From DYRG01 sp041161065 (GTDB lineage Bacteria; Pseudomonadota; Gammaproteobacteria; Beggiatoales; Beggiatoaceae): a stretch of DNA of 64,000 bases. Positions 46,555-54,479 of this stretch are shown here, piece by piece (the stretch's first letter is position 1; every line of letters starts with the position of its first letter). The DNA lies in NCBI GenBank assembly GCA_041161065.1, contig JBEAVE010000018.1:39793-103792 (forward strand). Reading direction: 5' to 3'. Made by a program: the position numbers and the translations under genes. The notes under the pieces were generated by a model, which was not told the DNA's origin, made no database searches, and saw only the letters and a program-made list of their open reading frames with translations.

Positions 46555-48273
46555 ATGAGTAACAGATTGATTTTAGGTGATAATTTAGAGATTTTGAAAC
46601 AAATTGAGAGTGAAAGTGTGGATTTGATTTATCTTGATCCGCCGTTTTTTTCAAATCGAAATTATGAGGTGATTTGGGGCGACGCGGGTGAAATTAGATC
46701 ATTTCAAGATCGTTGGTCGGGTGGAATGAATCATTATATTGCATGGCTTAAAGAACGGGTTGAGGAAATGCACCGTCTTTTGAAATCAACGGGTTCGATT
46801 TTTCTTCATTGTGATGATCATGCAAATGCTTATATTCGTGTTGAAATTTTAGATAAAACCTTTGGAGAAAATAATTTTCGTAGTGAATTAATTTGGAAAA
46901 GAACGTCTAGTCATAATTCGGCAAAAAGATTTCCACAAATTCATGACACTTTATTCTTTTATTCTAAAACAGAAAATTATAATTTTAATATGATTAAAGC
47001 TAATTATTCAGAAGAATATTCTCATGTTTTCAAATTTGAAGATAACTTTGGAAAATATAAGCGTGCGGATTTAACTGGATCAGGTATTCGAAATGGTCTT
47101 TCTGGTGCTATTTGGAAAGATTACAACCCAACAGAAAAAGGCAGGCATTGGGCAATTCCTAATAATTTGAAAAATATATTTGAAATTCCTGAAAATCTAA
47201 ATTTATTAGAAATTTTAGATTTTCTCGATGAAAAAGGAGTAATTATTCATGCAAAAAATAAAGGAAGTTTACCTTCTTATAAAAATTATTCTAGTTTAAG
47301 CAAAGGGAAAATTCAGCAATCAATTATTGACGATATTCCTCCAATAAAGGGGAAAGAAGCAATAGGTTATCCGACGCAGAAACCCGAAGCATTATTAGAA
47401 AGAATTATTTTGTGCGCATCAAATGAAGATGATGTGATTTTAGACCCATTTGTCGGCGGAGGAACAACCGTTGCAGTTGCCGATAAATTGAAAAGAAAGT
47501 GGATTGGAATTGATCAATCCGTTCAAGCCATTAAAGTATCTGAAATGCGATTGCAAAAACAACAAGATTTATTATCAAAACCCTTTATAGTTCAATTACA
47601 TAAATACGATTATGATACCTTGCGTTATAAAGATGCATTTGAGTTTGAAAGTTGGATTATTCAACAACTTGGCGGCACTTCAAATACTAAACAACGTAGT
47701 GATTTTGGCATCGATGGAAAAACCAAAGACGGCATTCCCATTCAAGTGAAACGCTCGGATAATATTGGGAGAAATGTAATTGACAATTTTCAATCGGCGT
47801 GCAAACGTTTTGATAGTAAATTATTTGAGAAAAATCAGATCGAAAAGAAACCGATTGGGATTTTAATTGCGTTTAGTTTTGGACGCGGCGCAATTGAAGA
47901 AATTGCTCGTTTGAAAAATCACGATGATCTGATTATTGAATTAAAGAAAGTGGAAGACATTGTTCCGATTGCGAAGAAACCCAAATTAACCTTTTCTTTT
48001 AATGATTTGGGCTTAAATTCAAAAGAACTTCGAGACATCGAATTTATTGCAACGGGTGAATCTGAAGCGGGCATTGAATTTTATGCGTGGGATTTCAATT
48101 TTGATAAAGAACAAGGTTTCAAAGCCGACATTTTAATTGATAAAATTGGCAAACAAACTTATTCTTTTAAAACGGGAAGTTATCAAATTGCAATCAAAGT
48201 CGTCGATAATGAAGGCTTAGAAAGTTTAGAAACGTTACATTTGAAAATTAACGGCATCGTTCATCAAAATTAA
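46555..48273 (+). CDS. Beta-class adenine methyltransferase fused to an Mrr-like nuclease
   Basis: 572 residues. The N-terminal methylase is of beta (circularly permuted) type: motif IV DPPF at 28-31 comes first, and motif I DPFVGGGTT at 297-305 comes last. Residues 355-400 carry an Mrr/RE-like core: D383 in SDFGIDGK, and Q397-V-K399 in IPIQVK, the typical D ... Q-x-K pattern. The tail (about 490-572) is rich in beta strands and ends with a PKD-like segment GSYQIAIKVVDNEGLE. This makes it a candidate one-chain restriction-modification enzyme. There is no separate res gene, so type III is unlikely. RBS AAAGGAAAC. The last 98 bases are duplicated downstream. Confidence 0.8.
   Translation: MSNRLILGDNLEILKQIESESVDLIYLDPPFFSNRNYEVIWGDAGEIRSFQDRWSGGMNHYIAWLKERVEEMHRLLKSTGSIFLHCDDHANAYIRVEILDKTFGENNFRSELIWKRTSSHNSAKRFPQIHDTLFFYSKTENYNFNMIKANYSEEYSHVFKFEDNFGKYKRADLTGSGIRNGLSGAIWKDYNPTEKGRHWAIPNNLKNIFEIPENLNLLEILDFLDEKGVIIHAKNKGSLPSYKNYSSLSKGKIQQSIIDDIPPIKGKEAIGYPTQKPEALLERIILCASNEDDVILDPFVGGGTTVAVADKLKRKWIGIDQSVQAIKVSEMRLQKQQDLLSKPFIVQLHKYDYDTLRYKDAFEFESWIIQQLGGTSNTKQRSDFGIDGKTKDGIPIQVKRSDNIGRNVIDNFQSACKRFDSKLFEKNQIEKKPIGILIAFSFGRGAIEEIARLKNHDDLIIELKKVEDIVPIAKKPKLTFSFNDLGLNSKELRDIEFIATGESEAGIEFYAWDFNFDKEQGFKADILIDKIGKQTYSFKTGSYQIAIKVVDNEGLESLETLHLKINGIVHQN
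48169..48267 (+). repeat. Direct repeat, copy 1 (3' end of the methylase-nuclease gene)
   Basis: About 98 bases, from AAACGGGAAG to CATCAA, match the stretch 519 bases further right with about four differences. This copy is in frame in the parent gene. Confidence 0.9.
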
Positions 48274-48333
48274 AAGAGCACGGGAACGAGAGAAAGATCG
48301 CTAATTTCCTCTGCTGTTTTAAGGAAAAATATT

Positions 48334-48537
48334 ATGGAATTAACTAATCGCCAAATAGTAAGACAAGATTTTGTTGATAACTCTATATTTGAGCTTATTA
48401 ATAACATCAATCCTACAAATCATGAAATTGATTGGAATATTGAATTAATTTCTGAAGTTAGAGAACAAATTCAGTTGATTTTTATAAAAAAATTAGCAAT
48501 TTGTGATGAGCAAACGTTTTACCCTTTTATTGAATAA
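48334..48537 (+). pseudogene. Hypothetical frame, probable N-terminal piece of a broken gene
   Basis: A 67-residue frame (MELTNRQIVRQDF) ending in tandem TAA TAA codons. A second piece follows in another frame (48543-48679): KREIRENQKGNILVDFDAR, then a basic GHNHGTKFRMRQ segment and LYEFASDII before a stop. The two may be halves of one gene broken by frameshift and deletion. The family is not recognised; the neighbourhood suggests a restriction endonuclease or similar partner, which is a guess. Confidence 0.4.
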
Positions 48538-48542
48538 TAAAA

Positions 48543-48679
48543 AGGGAAATTCGTGAAAATCAAAAGGGAAATATTTTGGTCGATTTTGATGCAAGAACGG
48601 GACATAATCACGGCACTAAATTTCGAATGCGCCAAAATTGTTTAGAAAATTTATATGAATTTGCCAGTGATATTATTTA
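48543..48679 (+). pseudogene. C-terminal fragment of an unknown gene
   Basis: An open stretch of about 44 codons without a start, read as KREIRENQKGNILVDFDAR, a basic His/Arg region and FASDII, then TAA. It is +2 relative to the 48334 frame. Composition is protein-like, but the family is unknown. Confidence 0.35.
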
Positions 48680-48687
48680 ACTATTTA

Positions 48688-48786
48688 AAAACAGGAAGTT
48701 ATCAAATTGCAATCAAAGTCGTCGATAATGAAGGCTTAGAAAGTTTAGAAACATTGCATTTGAAAATTAACGGCATTGTTCATCAA
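48688..48786 (+). repeat. Direct repeat, copy 2
   Basis: About 96% identical to 48169-48267. An ATG at 48655 could read through it for 56 codons, repeating the methylase-nuclease tail GSYQIAIKVVDNEGLESL and ending KMGKVSS; this is a by-product of the duplication rather than a convincing gene. Confidence 0.9.
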
Positions 48787-48822
48787 CATGGTAGTGATAT
48801 AAAGATGGGTAAAGTTTCAAGC

Positions 48823-48875
48823 TAACCAATTGAAATATAAGATTATTATTCACTCAATGCACCACTACCAATTAA
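48823..48875. repeat. Short interspersed repeat (partner at 36735)
   Basis: CTAACCAATTGAAATATAAG, GATTATT and, after about 10 bases, AATGCACCACTACCAATTAAT match the intergenic stretch after aceF. Confidence 0.45.
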
Positions 48876-48879
48876 TCTA

Positions 48880-49296
48880 TTATTCGGGTTCTCCTTGCCA
48901 TAGCATACTGTAGCCAATTTCAAAAGTATCTTCGCACATTTGTAATAATGCAGAGAATTTGTTTTTGAATTTCTCATCGGCGTGAGATTTCTCATGTTGT
49001 TCAAATGACTGCCAATAAGTAATAATAACCAAATGTTCTTCGGTTAAAGCATTTGCTAATTTATCGTGTTTTCCCGCTAATGCGCCGCCTAAAGAACCTT
49101 CATCACTTACAAATCCCGAATATTTGAACACTTGACCCGCAATGAAACCACCTTCATCACGATAAGTATTCTTCACCACATTACACATTTCTCCCATTGC
49201 TAATTCGGCATCTTCAATGCTGTATTGTGGTTTTAACTTTACAACATTAAATAACATTTTGGCATCAAATGGAATTCTCAAATCATTAAACATCAC
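48880..49296 (-). CDS. ABM-like dimeric alpha/beta-barrel protein
   Basis: A 138-residue cytosolic protein. The order beta strand (KMLFNVVKLKP), helix, beta (FIAGQVFKYSGF), and LVIITYWQSFEQHEKSHADEKFKNKF, with a W/Y aromatic strand followed by E-x-H-x-x-S-x, fits the antibiotic-biosynthesis-monooxygenase / Dabb ferredoxin-like fold. Substrate unknown. It is monocistronic in appearance, about 60 bases downstream of the htpX stop in the same direction. Confidence 0.5.
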   Translation of the reverse strand: MMFNDLRIPFDAKMLFNVVKLKPQYSIEDAELAMGEMCNVVKNTYRDEGGFIAGQVFKYSGFVSDEGSLGGALAGKHDKLANALTEEHLVIITYWQSFEQHEKSHADEKFKNKFSALLQMCEDTFEIGYSMLWQGEPE

Positions 49297-49359
49297 ACTC
49301 TCCTAAATAATGCTCACTGCTTTTATTGAGCAGTGAGAAATCAAGTTAAAATAAAAAAA

Positions 49360-50238
49360 TTAGCGCATATTTTGTAAAGCAGCAATCCGTTCTTCTAAAG
49401 GTGGGTGAGTCATAAACATTTTTTGGAAGAAACCCACGCCTTCACTTTGAGCAATCCCGAAAGCCCGCATCGAATCAGGCAAGGGCGCAATATGGGCTTG
49501 TTGTAAACGTTGCAAAGCACGAATCATTTTTTGAGGATTTTCTAACCGCGCCGCACCCTCATCTGCTCTAAATTCTCTTTGGCGTGAAAACCACATTACA
49601 ATGATGCTTGCAACAATACCAAAAACTAGTTCTGCTACAAATGATGCAATGTAATATCCCATGCCCGGTGCACTACTTTCATCATTACTGCTCCGCGTTG
49701 CATTATCAACCACTGTTCCTACAATTCTAGCTAAAATAATGACAAAGGTATTTAATACGCCTTGAATTAACGCCATTGTTACCATATCACCATTGGATAT
49801 GTGACTGATTTCATGGGCTAAAACGGCTTCGACCTCGTCTTGATTCATACCGTTTAACAAACCCGTACTAACTGCAACTAACGACGAGTTTTTTGTCATA
49901 CCGGTTGCAAAGGCATTCATTTCTGGCGCGTCGTAAATCGCTACTTCAGGCATTCCAATGCCCGCGGCAGCCGCTTGGCGACGGACGGTTTCAACCAGCC
50001 ATTTTTCATTTGAATTACTCGGATTTTCAATCACTTGCGCGCCGACAGATTTCTTCGCCAACCATTTCGACATCGCCAACGAAATCAATGATCCGCCCAT
50101 TCCAATAATCAACGCCATCACTACAATGCCGCCCGCCGAATGCGCTTGCAATCCAAGCACTTTCAACACCGTTCCAACCACTAACATAATGGCTAAATTT
50201 GTAATCAAAAATAGCCCAATTCTCATAAACATACCCAT
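49360..50238 (-). CDS. htpX: Heat-shock membrane protease HtpX
   Basis: An inner-membrane zinc protease that degrades misfolded membrane proteins. The 292-residue length matches E. coli (293). Two N-terminal membrane helices precede the zinc motif HEISH in AVLAHEISHISNGD (near residues 140-146), and there are later helices and an EFRADEGAARL segment with the third ligand. RBS GAGGAG before MGMFMRIG. Confidence 0.94.
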   Translation of the reverse strand: MGMFMRIGLFLITNLAIMLVVGTVLKVLGLQAHSAGGIVVMALIIGMGGSLISLAMSKWLAKKSVGAQVIENPSNSNEKWLVETVRRQAAAAGIGMPEVAIYDAPEMNAFATGMTKNSSLVAVSTGLLNGMNQDEVEAVLAHEISHISNGDMVTMALIQGVLNTFVIILARIVGTVVDNATRSSNDESSAPGMGYYIASFVAELVFGIVASIIVMWFSRQREFRADEGAARLENPQKMIRALQRLQQAHIAPLPDSMRAFGIAQSEGVGFFQKMFMTHPPLEERIAALQNMR

Positions 50239-50521
50239 AATAAGCTCCTCATTTAGTTAAAAAAATGCTCTAACATCTGCTGTTAATCATAACTCACTTT
50301 TCTTCCGTTGTAAAAAACGTTTTTGAAACCGAATTGCATTGGTCAATAACGGCTCATTGTTTCCATCGCCGCCCACGAGTAATTGGTATGCAGTTGCACA
50401 ATTTCAAGCGCAAATTATCCATTTGTTATTTTCTCATTTTTTTATTTGATAAGTCGCGTCATTTGAGCTTACTATTGTCGAATGAAACAAATTTAATCCA
50501 ATTATCTGAGAAATATAACGC

Positions 50522-51121
50522 ATGATTACACTTTACCAATTAAAACCCGCCTTTCAAAACATATTGCGCCCGTTGAGCAACTTGTTAGCAAATCGCGGCA
50601 TCACACCCAATCAAATTACCTTAAGCGCACTCTTTTTATCGCTTATTGTAGGGGGTATTTTATTACATTATCCATACATAAAACAATTGTGGTTGATATT
50701 ACCTTTTATCTTATTGATTCGTATGGGATTAAATGCACTCGACGGTATGATTGCGCGCGAACATCATTTACAGAGCAAACTCGGCGCGTTGTTAAATGAA
50801 TTAGGCGATGTAATGTCTGATACGGCGTTGTATTTGCCTTTTCTCATGCTTGACGGGGTGCGCGCGGAACTTGTTGTTTTAATGGTTGCTTTTGCCATTA
50901 TTAGCGAAATGACAGGCGTTTTAGGACAAGTTTTGAGCGGCACGCGCCATTATCAAGGACCAATGGGTAAAAGCGATCGAGCTTTATTATTGGGTTTCTT
51001 AGGTGTATTAGTGGGTTTGAATTATTTTAATGCTGTATTTTTTAACTTATTGTTATTATTAGCGATTATTTTATTAATCATCACGATTTTTAACCGTGCA
51101 ACAGCGGCAATTCAGGAGTAA
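50522..51121 (+). CDS. CDP-alcohol phosphatidyltransferase (YnbA-like)
   Basis: A 199-residue integral membrane enzyme of the CDP-alcohol phosphatidyltransferase family. The signature is DGMIAREHH ... GALLNELGDVMSD, with the D-G-x2-A-R ... G-x3-D-x3-D pattern; the first Asp of the classic motif is Asn here (RMGLNALDG). It is followed after 5 bases by a CdsA-like gene, the same pairing as ynbA-ynbB in E. coli. The head-group acceptor is unknown. Confidence 0.8.
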   Translation: MITLYQLKPAFQNILRPLSNLLANRGITPNQITLSALFLSLIVGGILLHYPYIKQLWLILPFILLIRMGLNALDGMIAREHHLQSKLGALLNELGDVMSDTALYLPFLMLDGVRAELVVLMVAFAIISEMTGVLGQVLSGTRHYQGPMGKSDRALLLGFLGVLVGLNYFNAVFFNLLLLLAIILLIITIFNRATAAIQE

Positions 51122-51126
51122 AAAAA

Positions 51127-52026
51127 ATGCAAACCATGCTTTATATTGCAAGTGGAATTATTCTCAGTTTATTAATCCTTGCAGAAATCACGATTCGTTT
51201 CTTTTTCAAATCCCCAGAATTACGCCAACGTCTAAATACTTGGTGGGGATTAACAGCGGTTTTATTATCGACAATTTTATTGCAAGGTCAATGGGTTGCC
51301 GTATTATGGGGAGCGATTAGTTTCTTTGCATTGAGAGAATATGTTTCTTTAATTCCTTTGCGACAAGCCGATCGTCCCGCTTTGTGGGCGTGTTTTCTAA
51401 GTATTCCTTTGCAATATTATTGGGTTGCAACGCAATGGTATGGTATGTTTATTATTTTTATACCTGTTTATATGTTGTTGATTTTACCGTTACTTTTAAT
51501 GATTGGCGGGCAAACGCAAGGCTTTTTACACGCGGCGGGACGTTTGCATTGGGGATTGATGATTACGGTATTTAGCGTCAGTCACGCGGCGTTTTTGCAA
51601 CGATTATCTAATGATTCAAATGTGGGGGCGGCGTTATTGTTGTGTTTATTATTTTTGACGGCATTCAATGACATAGCGCAATATGTGTGGGGAAAAAGTG
51701 TTGGTCGCCACAAAATCACGCCGCACATCAGCCCAAATAAAACATGGGAAGGTTTTTTAGGAGGCGTTTTGAGCACGACGTTATTGATGATGTTTATTGC
51801 GCCATATTTAACGCCTTTAACGCGCCTAGAAGCCCTCGCGGCGGGCTTAATTATCGGTGTTGGGGGATTTTTTGGGGATTTGAGCATCTCCGCCATCAAG
51901 CGCGATGTCGGCATCAAAGACAGCGGCAACGCACTGCCCGGACACGGTGGCATTTTAGACCGACTCGACAGCTTAATGTTCACCGCCCCATTATTTTTTC
52001 ATTTCGTTCGTTATTTTCATTTTTAA
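51127..52026 (+). CDS. Phosphatidate cytidylyltransferase paralogue (YnbB-like)
   Basis: 299 residues, about eight hydrophobic segments. The C-terminal CdsA signature is complete: ISPNKTWEGFLGG and SAIKRDVGIKDSGNALPGHGGILDRLDS. It is a second CDP-diacylglycerol synthase beside that at 11742-12638, and is paired with the YnbA-like gene. It could supply CDP-diacylglycerol locally for the neighbouring transferase. The gene pair has the ynbAB layout, but the E. coli products' role is itself poorly defined. Confidence 0.85.
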   Translation: MQTMLYIASGIILSLLILAEITIRFFFKSPELRQRLNTWWGLTAVLLSTILLQGQWVAVLWGAISFFALREYVSLIPLRQADRPALWACFLSIPLQYYWVATQWYGMFIIFIPVYMLLILPLLLMIGGQTQGFLHAAGRLHWGLMITVFSVSHAAFLQRLSNDSNVGAALLLCLLFLTAFNDIAQYVWGKSVGRHKITPHISPNKTWEGFLGGVLSTTLLMMFIAPYLTPLTRLEALAAGLIIGVGGFFGDLSISAIKRDVGIKDSGNALPGHGGILDRLDSLMFTAPLFFHFVRYFHF

Positions 52027-52210
52027 TTAAGATTTAAAAAATAATATTAATGAGGCTGTGAATAACGTGGATAACTCTGTTTTTAGCTTTGAAAACAAAA
52101 AGTTAGCCTGTTAATAACTTGTGAAAAAATAGGGCAAAACGGGGGAAAACTTTGCCCATTTTGGGTCACGCGTCGACTTATTCACAAGTTATCCACAGGT
52201 TATCCACAAG
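52021..52210. other. DnaA-box cluster with AT-rich stretch (candidate origin)
   Basis: Two adjacent boxes on the reverse strand (TTATTCACA at 52057-52065; TTATCCACG at 52066-52074) face three on the forward strand: TTATTCACA at 52178-52186, and TTATCCACA at 52189-52197 and 52200-52208. The forward ones are spaced exactly 11 bases apart. An AT-rich stretch (52021-52053, about 90% A/T) lies at the left edge. This arrangement resembles a replication origin. It may instead be a DnaA titration or regulatory site. Confidence 0.6.
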
Positions 52211-52223
52211 ATATGCAACGGGG

Positions 52224-52739
52224 TCAGCGTTTGATTTCAACGACAGTCCCCACCTTAACTTGGTCAAACAGAGAAATGATATGATCGTTCTTCATTCGAA
52301 TGCACCCGCCAGAAACCGCTTTTCCTATCCGATGTTCCGCCGACGTACCATGAATATAAATCCCCCGTTTCTCTGTCGTTTGATTCGCTTTGCTCAACCC
52401 GCGTAATTTCAAAATTCTTGATGTCATGGACGCCCCGTTTCTCAAATTTCTTTTGATTTTTCGAGTATTTCCGCGATGATTAAAAATCGTCCCTTTGGGA
52501 ACACCCGCTCCAATCTTTTCTGAAATAATATGTTTGCCAATGGGTGTTTTTCCTGTTTTAGGCATATTTCCCGCGCCGCCGCGCCCTGTTGAAAGCGGAT
52601 ACGTTTTAAGCAATTCCTCACCTTCATACAAATAAAGTTGCTGCTTAGAAATTTGAATCACGATTCTCACTTCTTCCGCCGCAACGATTTGATAATTGCT
52701 CAACAAACCAAACAATATGATCAGCGCGTTCATATACAT
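52224..52739 (-). CDS. L,D-transpeptidase (YkuD family), periplasmic
   Basis: About 171 residues if started at MYMNALIILFG (52739); the frame can open at a GTG at 52781. A hydrophobic N-terminus is followed by the YkuD domain, with the catalytic signature HGTSAEHR ... SGGCIRM (Cys nucleophile). There is no LysM or peptidoglycan-binding domain visible. It crosslinks peptidoglycan or attaches lipoproteins. It is last in an apparent operon with two metabolic genes upstream. Confidence 0.85.
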   Translation of the reverse strand: MYMNALIILFGLLSNYQIVAAEEVRIVIQISKQQLYLYEGEELLKTYPLSTGRGGAGNMPKTGKTPIGKHIISEKIGAGVPKGTIFNHRGNTRKIKRNLRNGASMTSRILKLRGLSKANQTTEKRGIYIHGTSAEHRIGKAVSGGCIRMKNDHIISLFDQVKVGTVVEIKR

Positions 52740-52787
52740 AAATGTTCTGTAATGATTTGAGTTTAATATTACCCAAATCACAACCCT

Positions 52788-53591
52788 TTAACGAAGACGT
52801 ACCGCGTGATTAATTTTCTCACCTTTTTCACTGCACGGAATCCGATAGTTTTCTTGCGTTAATAAATCCAAACCACATTGGAGTTTCTCAATCCAATTAA
52901 TAAATTTTGTAATCATTTCTTTACCCTTAAAAGGTCGCCCGTGTTGAGGAATAATCCACTCCAAATCTAATGAACGAATCATATTTGCCCACAAACGGCA
53001 GGCTTTATTGCCACTCATATAACGTTGGTGGAATTTTTCCATGTAAGGAATATGCGCTTCAAAATTATCAACCGGTCGAGAAAAATTAGAGCTGACTAAC
53101 GACGCGCCCAAATCCCCGCTAAATAAAATTTTTGCAACCGGATCATAAAAATGAAAATTACCTTCTGAATGTAAGAAATGCGCGGGTAATGCTTGTAAAA
53201 CGGCATCACCGAGATGAATATTCATACCCTCATCTGGAATTCCAATTAAACGATTTTTGAAATCAATTTTAGGCGCAAAATGGGGAATAAAACGCTCCCA
53301 TAATTTTGGGACAATAACTTTACAACTTGAACCCAACATCCATTGATTTAGAGAAGAAATAATATCGGGGTCTTGGTGAGAACCAATAACGTATTCAAGA
53401 TTCTTTGTGAACAAATAACGATAAGATTCCATAAACAAATCCCGATAAATCAAATCTCCACCCGGATCAATTAACGCAGAATGTCCTCCATTTACCACCA
53501 AAAATTGATTTGCTTGAATACCCTCTCCAGAAACCAATTCATAAAAGCCAATACATTTGTGCTGACCATCATTAAAAAACTCGACTGCCAT
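52788..53591 (-). CDS. ODP-like metallo-beta-lactamase-fold di-iron protein
   Basis: 267 residues with a metallo-beta-lactamase fold. The metal-binding motif is SHQDPDII in place of H-x-H-x-D-H, with H-S-E-G-N-F-H-F, a GD in FSGDLGASL and IPQHGRPF. This H-x-D-x-D pattern marks the flavodiiron-type/ODP (oxygen-binding diiron protein) subgroup. No flavodoxin domain is attached, so it is not an FprA. A role in oxygen sensing or scavenging is inferred. It is 15 bases downstream of the SAM-hydrolase gene, and its stop is 48 bases before the transpeptidase ATG. Confidence 0.75.
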   Translation of the reverse strand: MAVEFFNDGQHKCIGFYELVSGEGIQANQFLVVNGGHSALIDPGGDLIYRDLFMESYRYLFTKNLEYVIGSHQDPDIISSLNQWMLGSSCKVIVPKLWERFIPHFAPKIDFKNRLIGIPDEGMNIHLGDAVLQALPAHFLHSEGNFHFYDPVAKILFSGDLGASLVSSNFSRPVDNFEAHIPYMEKFHQRYMSGNKACRLWANMIRSLDLEWIIPQHGRPFKGKEMITKFINWIEKLQCGLDLLTQENYRIPCSEKGEKINHAVRLR

Positions 53592-53606
53592 GTTTCCTCC
53601 TGAAAC

Positions 53607-54338
53607 CTAAAAATGACCCAATGTAATGCTTTTTCCTATGCAAGTTTGATAGGTGTGTGCAGCATTACCTTGATTGATTGCCAATTCTACTAATCCAATA
53701 CTATTTTCATACCAAAAACCTTGTCCTTTTTTCACATTAGAAAAGGTTTCTGCATAAGAAAAAGTGTGCTCTTCCATCTTTATGTTGGCAGTTTTTGAAA
53801 GGGTTGTTGCTCTAATTCCAGAAAACAAATTTCCATACGAATCAATGTAAATAATTTTCCATAAATCGTTTGGTAAATGGTAATCTGTTGGCATTAAATG
53901 AGAAATCGGTTGTAATCCATTTATATATTGATTGCTCAATTGCGCTGCAATCGGGGCAAATAAATCTCGCCCATGAAACGTTGCGGATAAATTTTGTGGT
54001 CGCCAAATGATTTCAAAACCTTTAACTTCCTCAAAATGTTGCACTAAAATTTGAAATAATCCATTATCAGGTCCGACAAACCAGCGTTCTTTACAGTAGA
54101 TTGCAAGGGGTCGCCGCGCACTTCCTACCTCTGGATCAACCACGCAGAGAAAAACACTCGCCGGCGGGAATTTCTCAACATACGCAGGTAACAAATAAGC
54201 CGCTAGATTCATTTGAAACGCCGCTAAATCTGCGTGTAAATCGATAATGGGCGGCACGGCATTGTACAGCCATAATTGGGCTTTTAATTGCGCTTGATAA
54301 GGGCTACCAATCCCAAAATCAGTAAATAAAATCACCAT
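53607..54338 (-). CDS. S-adenosylmethionine hydroxide adenosyltransferase (DUF62)
   Basis: 243 residues. The family's opening strand MVILFTDFGIGSPYQAQLK with the conserved Asp, the segment VVDPEVGSARRPLAIY, and the VGPDNGLF loop followed by HGRDLFAPIAAQL near mid-protein, are characteristic. Such enzymes hydrolyse SAM to adenosine and methionine. The C-terminal domain (YIDSYGNLFSGI) is present. It leads a three-gene leftward unit with the ODP-like and L,D-transpeptidase genes. Confidence 0.85.
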   Translation of the reverse strand: MVILFTDFGIGSPYQAQLKAQLWLYNAVPPIIDLHADLAAFQMNLAAYLLPAYVEKFPPASVFLCVVDPEVGSARRPLAIYCKERWFVGPDNGLFQILVQHFEEVKGFEIIWRPQNLSATFHGRDLFAPIAAQLSNQYINGLQPISHLMPTDYHLPNDLWKIIYIDSYGNLFSGIRATTLSKTANIKMEEHTFSYAETFSNVKKGQGFWYENSIGLVELAINQGNAAHTYQTCIGKSITLGHF

Positions 54339-54479
54339 AGTTGCAATGTTTTGGTCAAATTTAATGCTTTAGTGTTAGTATAAGCGATTTTTTCTAAGCG
54401 AACCAATTTGATCGGGTATTTAATGCGGATTGACCGCTAATATGTTAAAGTGTGCAACTAAAATAAAAGGTAAATTGCA

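Noticed and set aside
46555..48273. Type III Mod subunit
   Set aside because: No res gene is adjacent, and a nuclease-like core is fused to the methylase itself.
48655..48825. 56-codon frame across repeat copy 2
   Set aside because: It is created by the duplicated tail of the methylase-nuclease gene and has no RBS or separate function visible.
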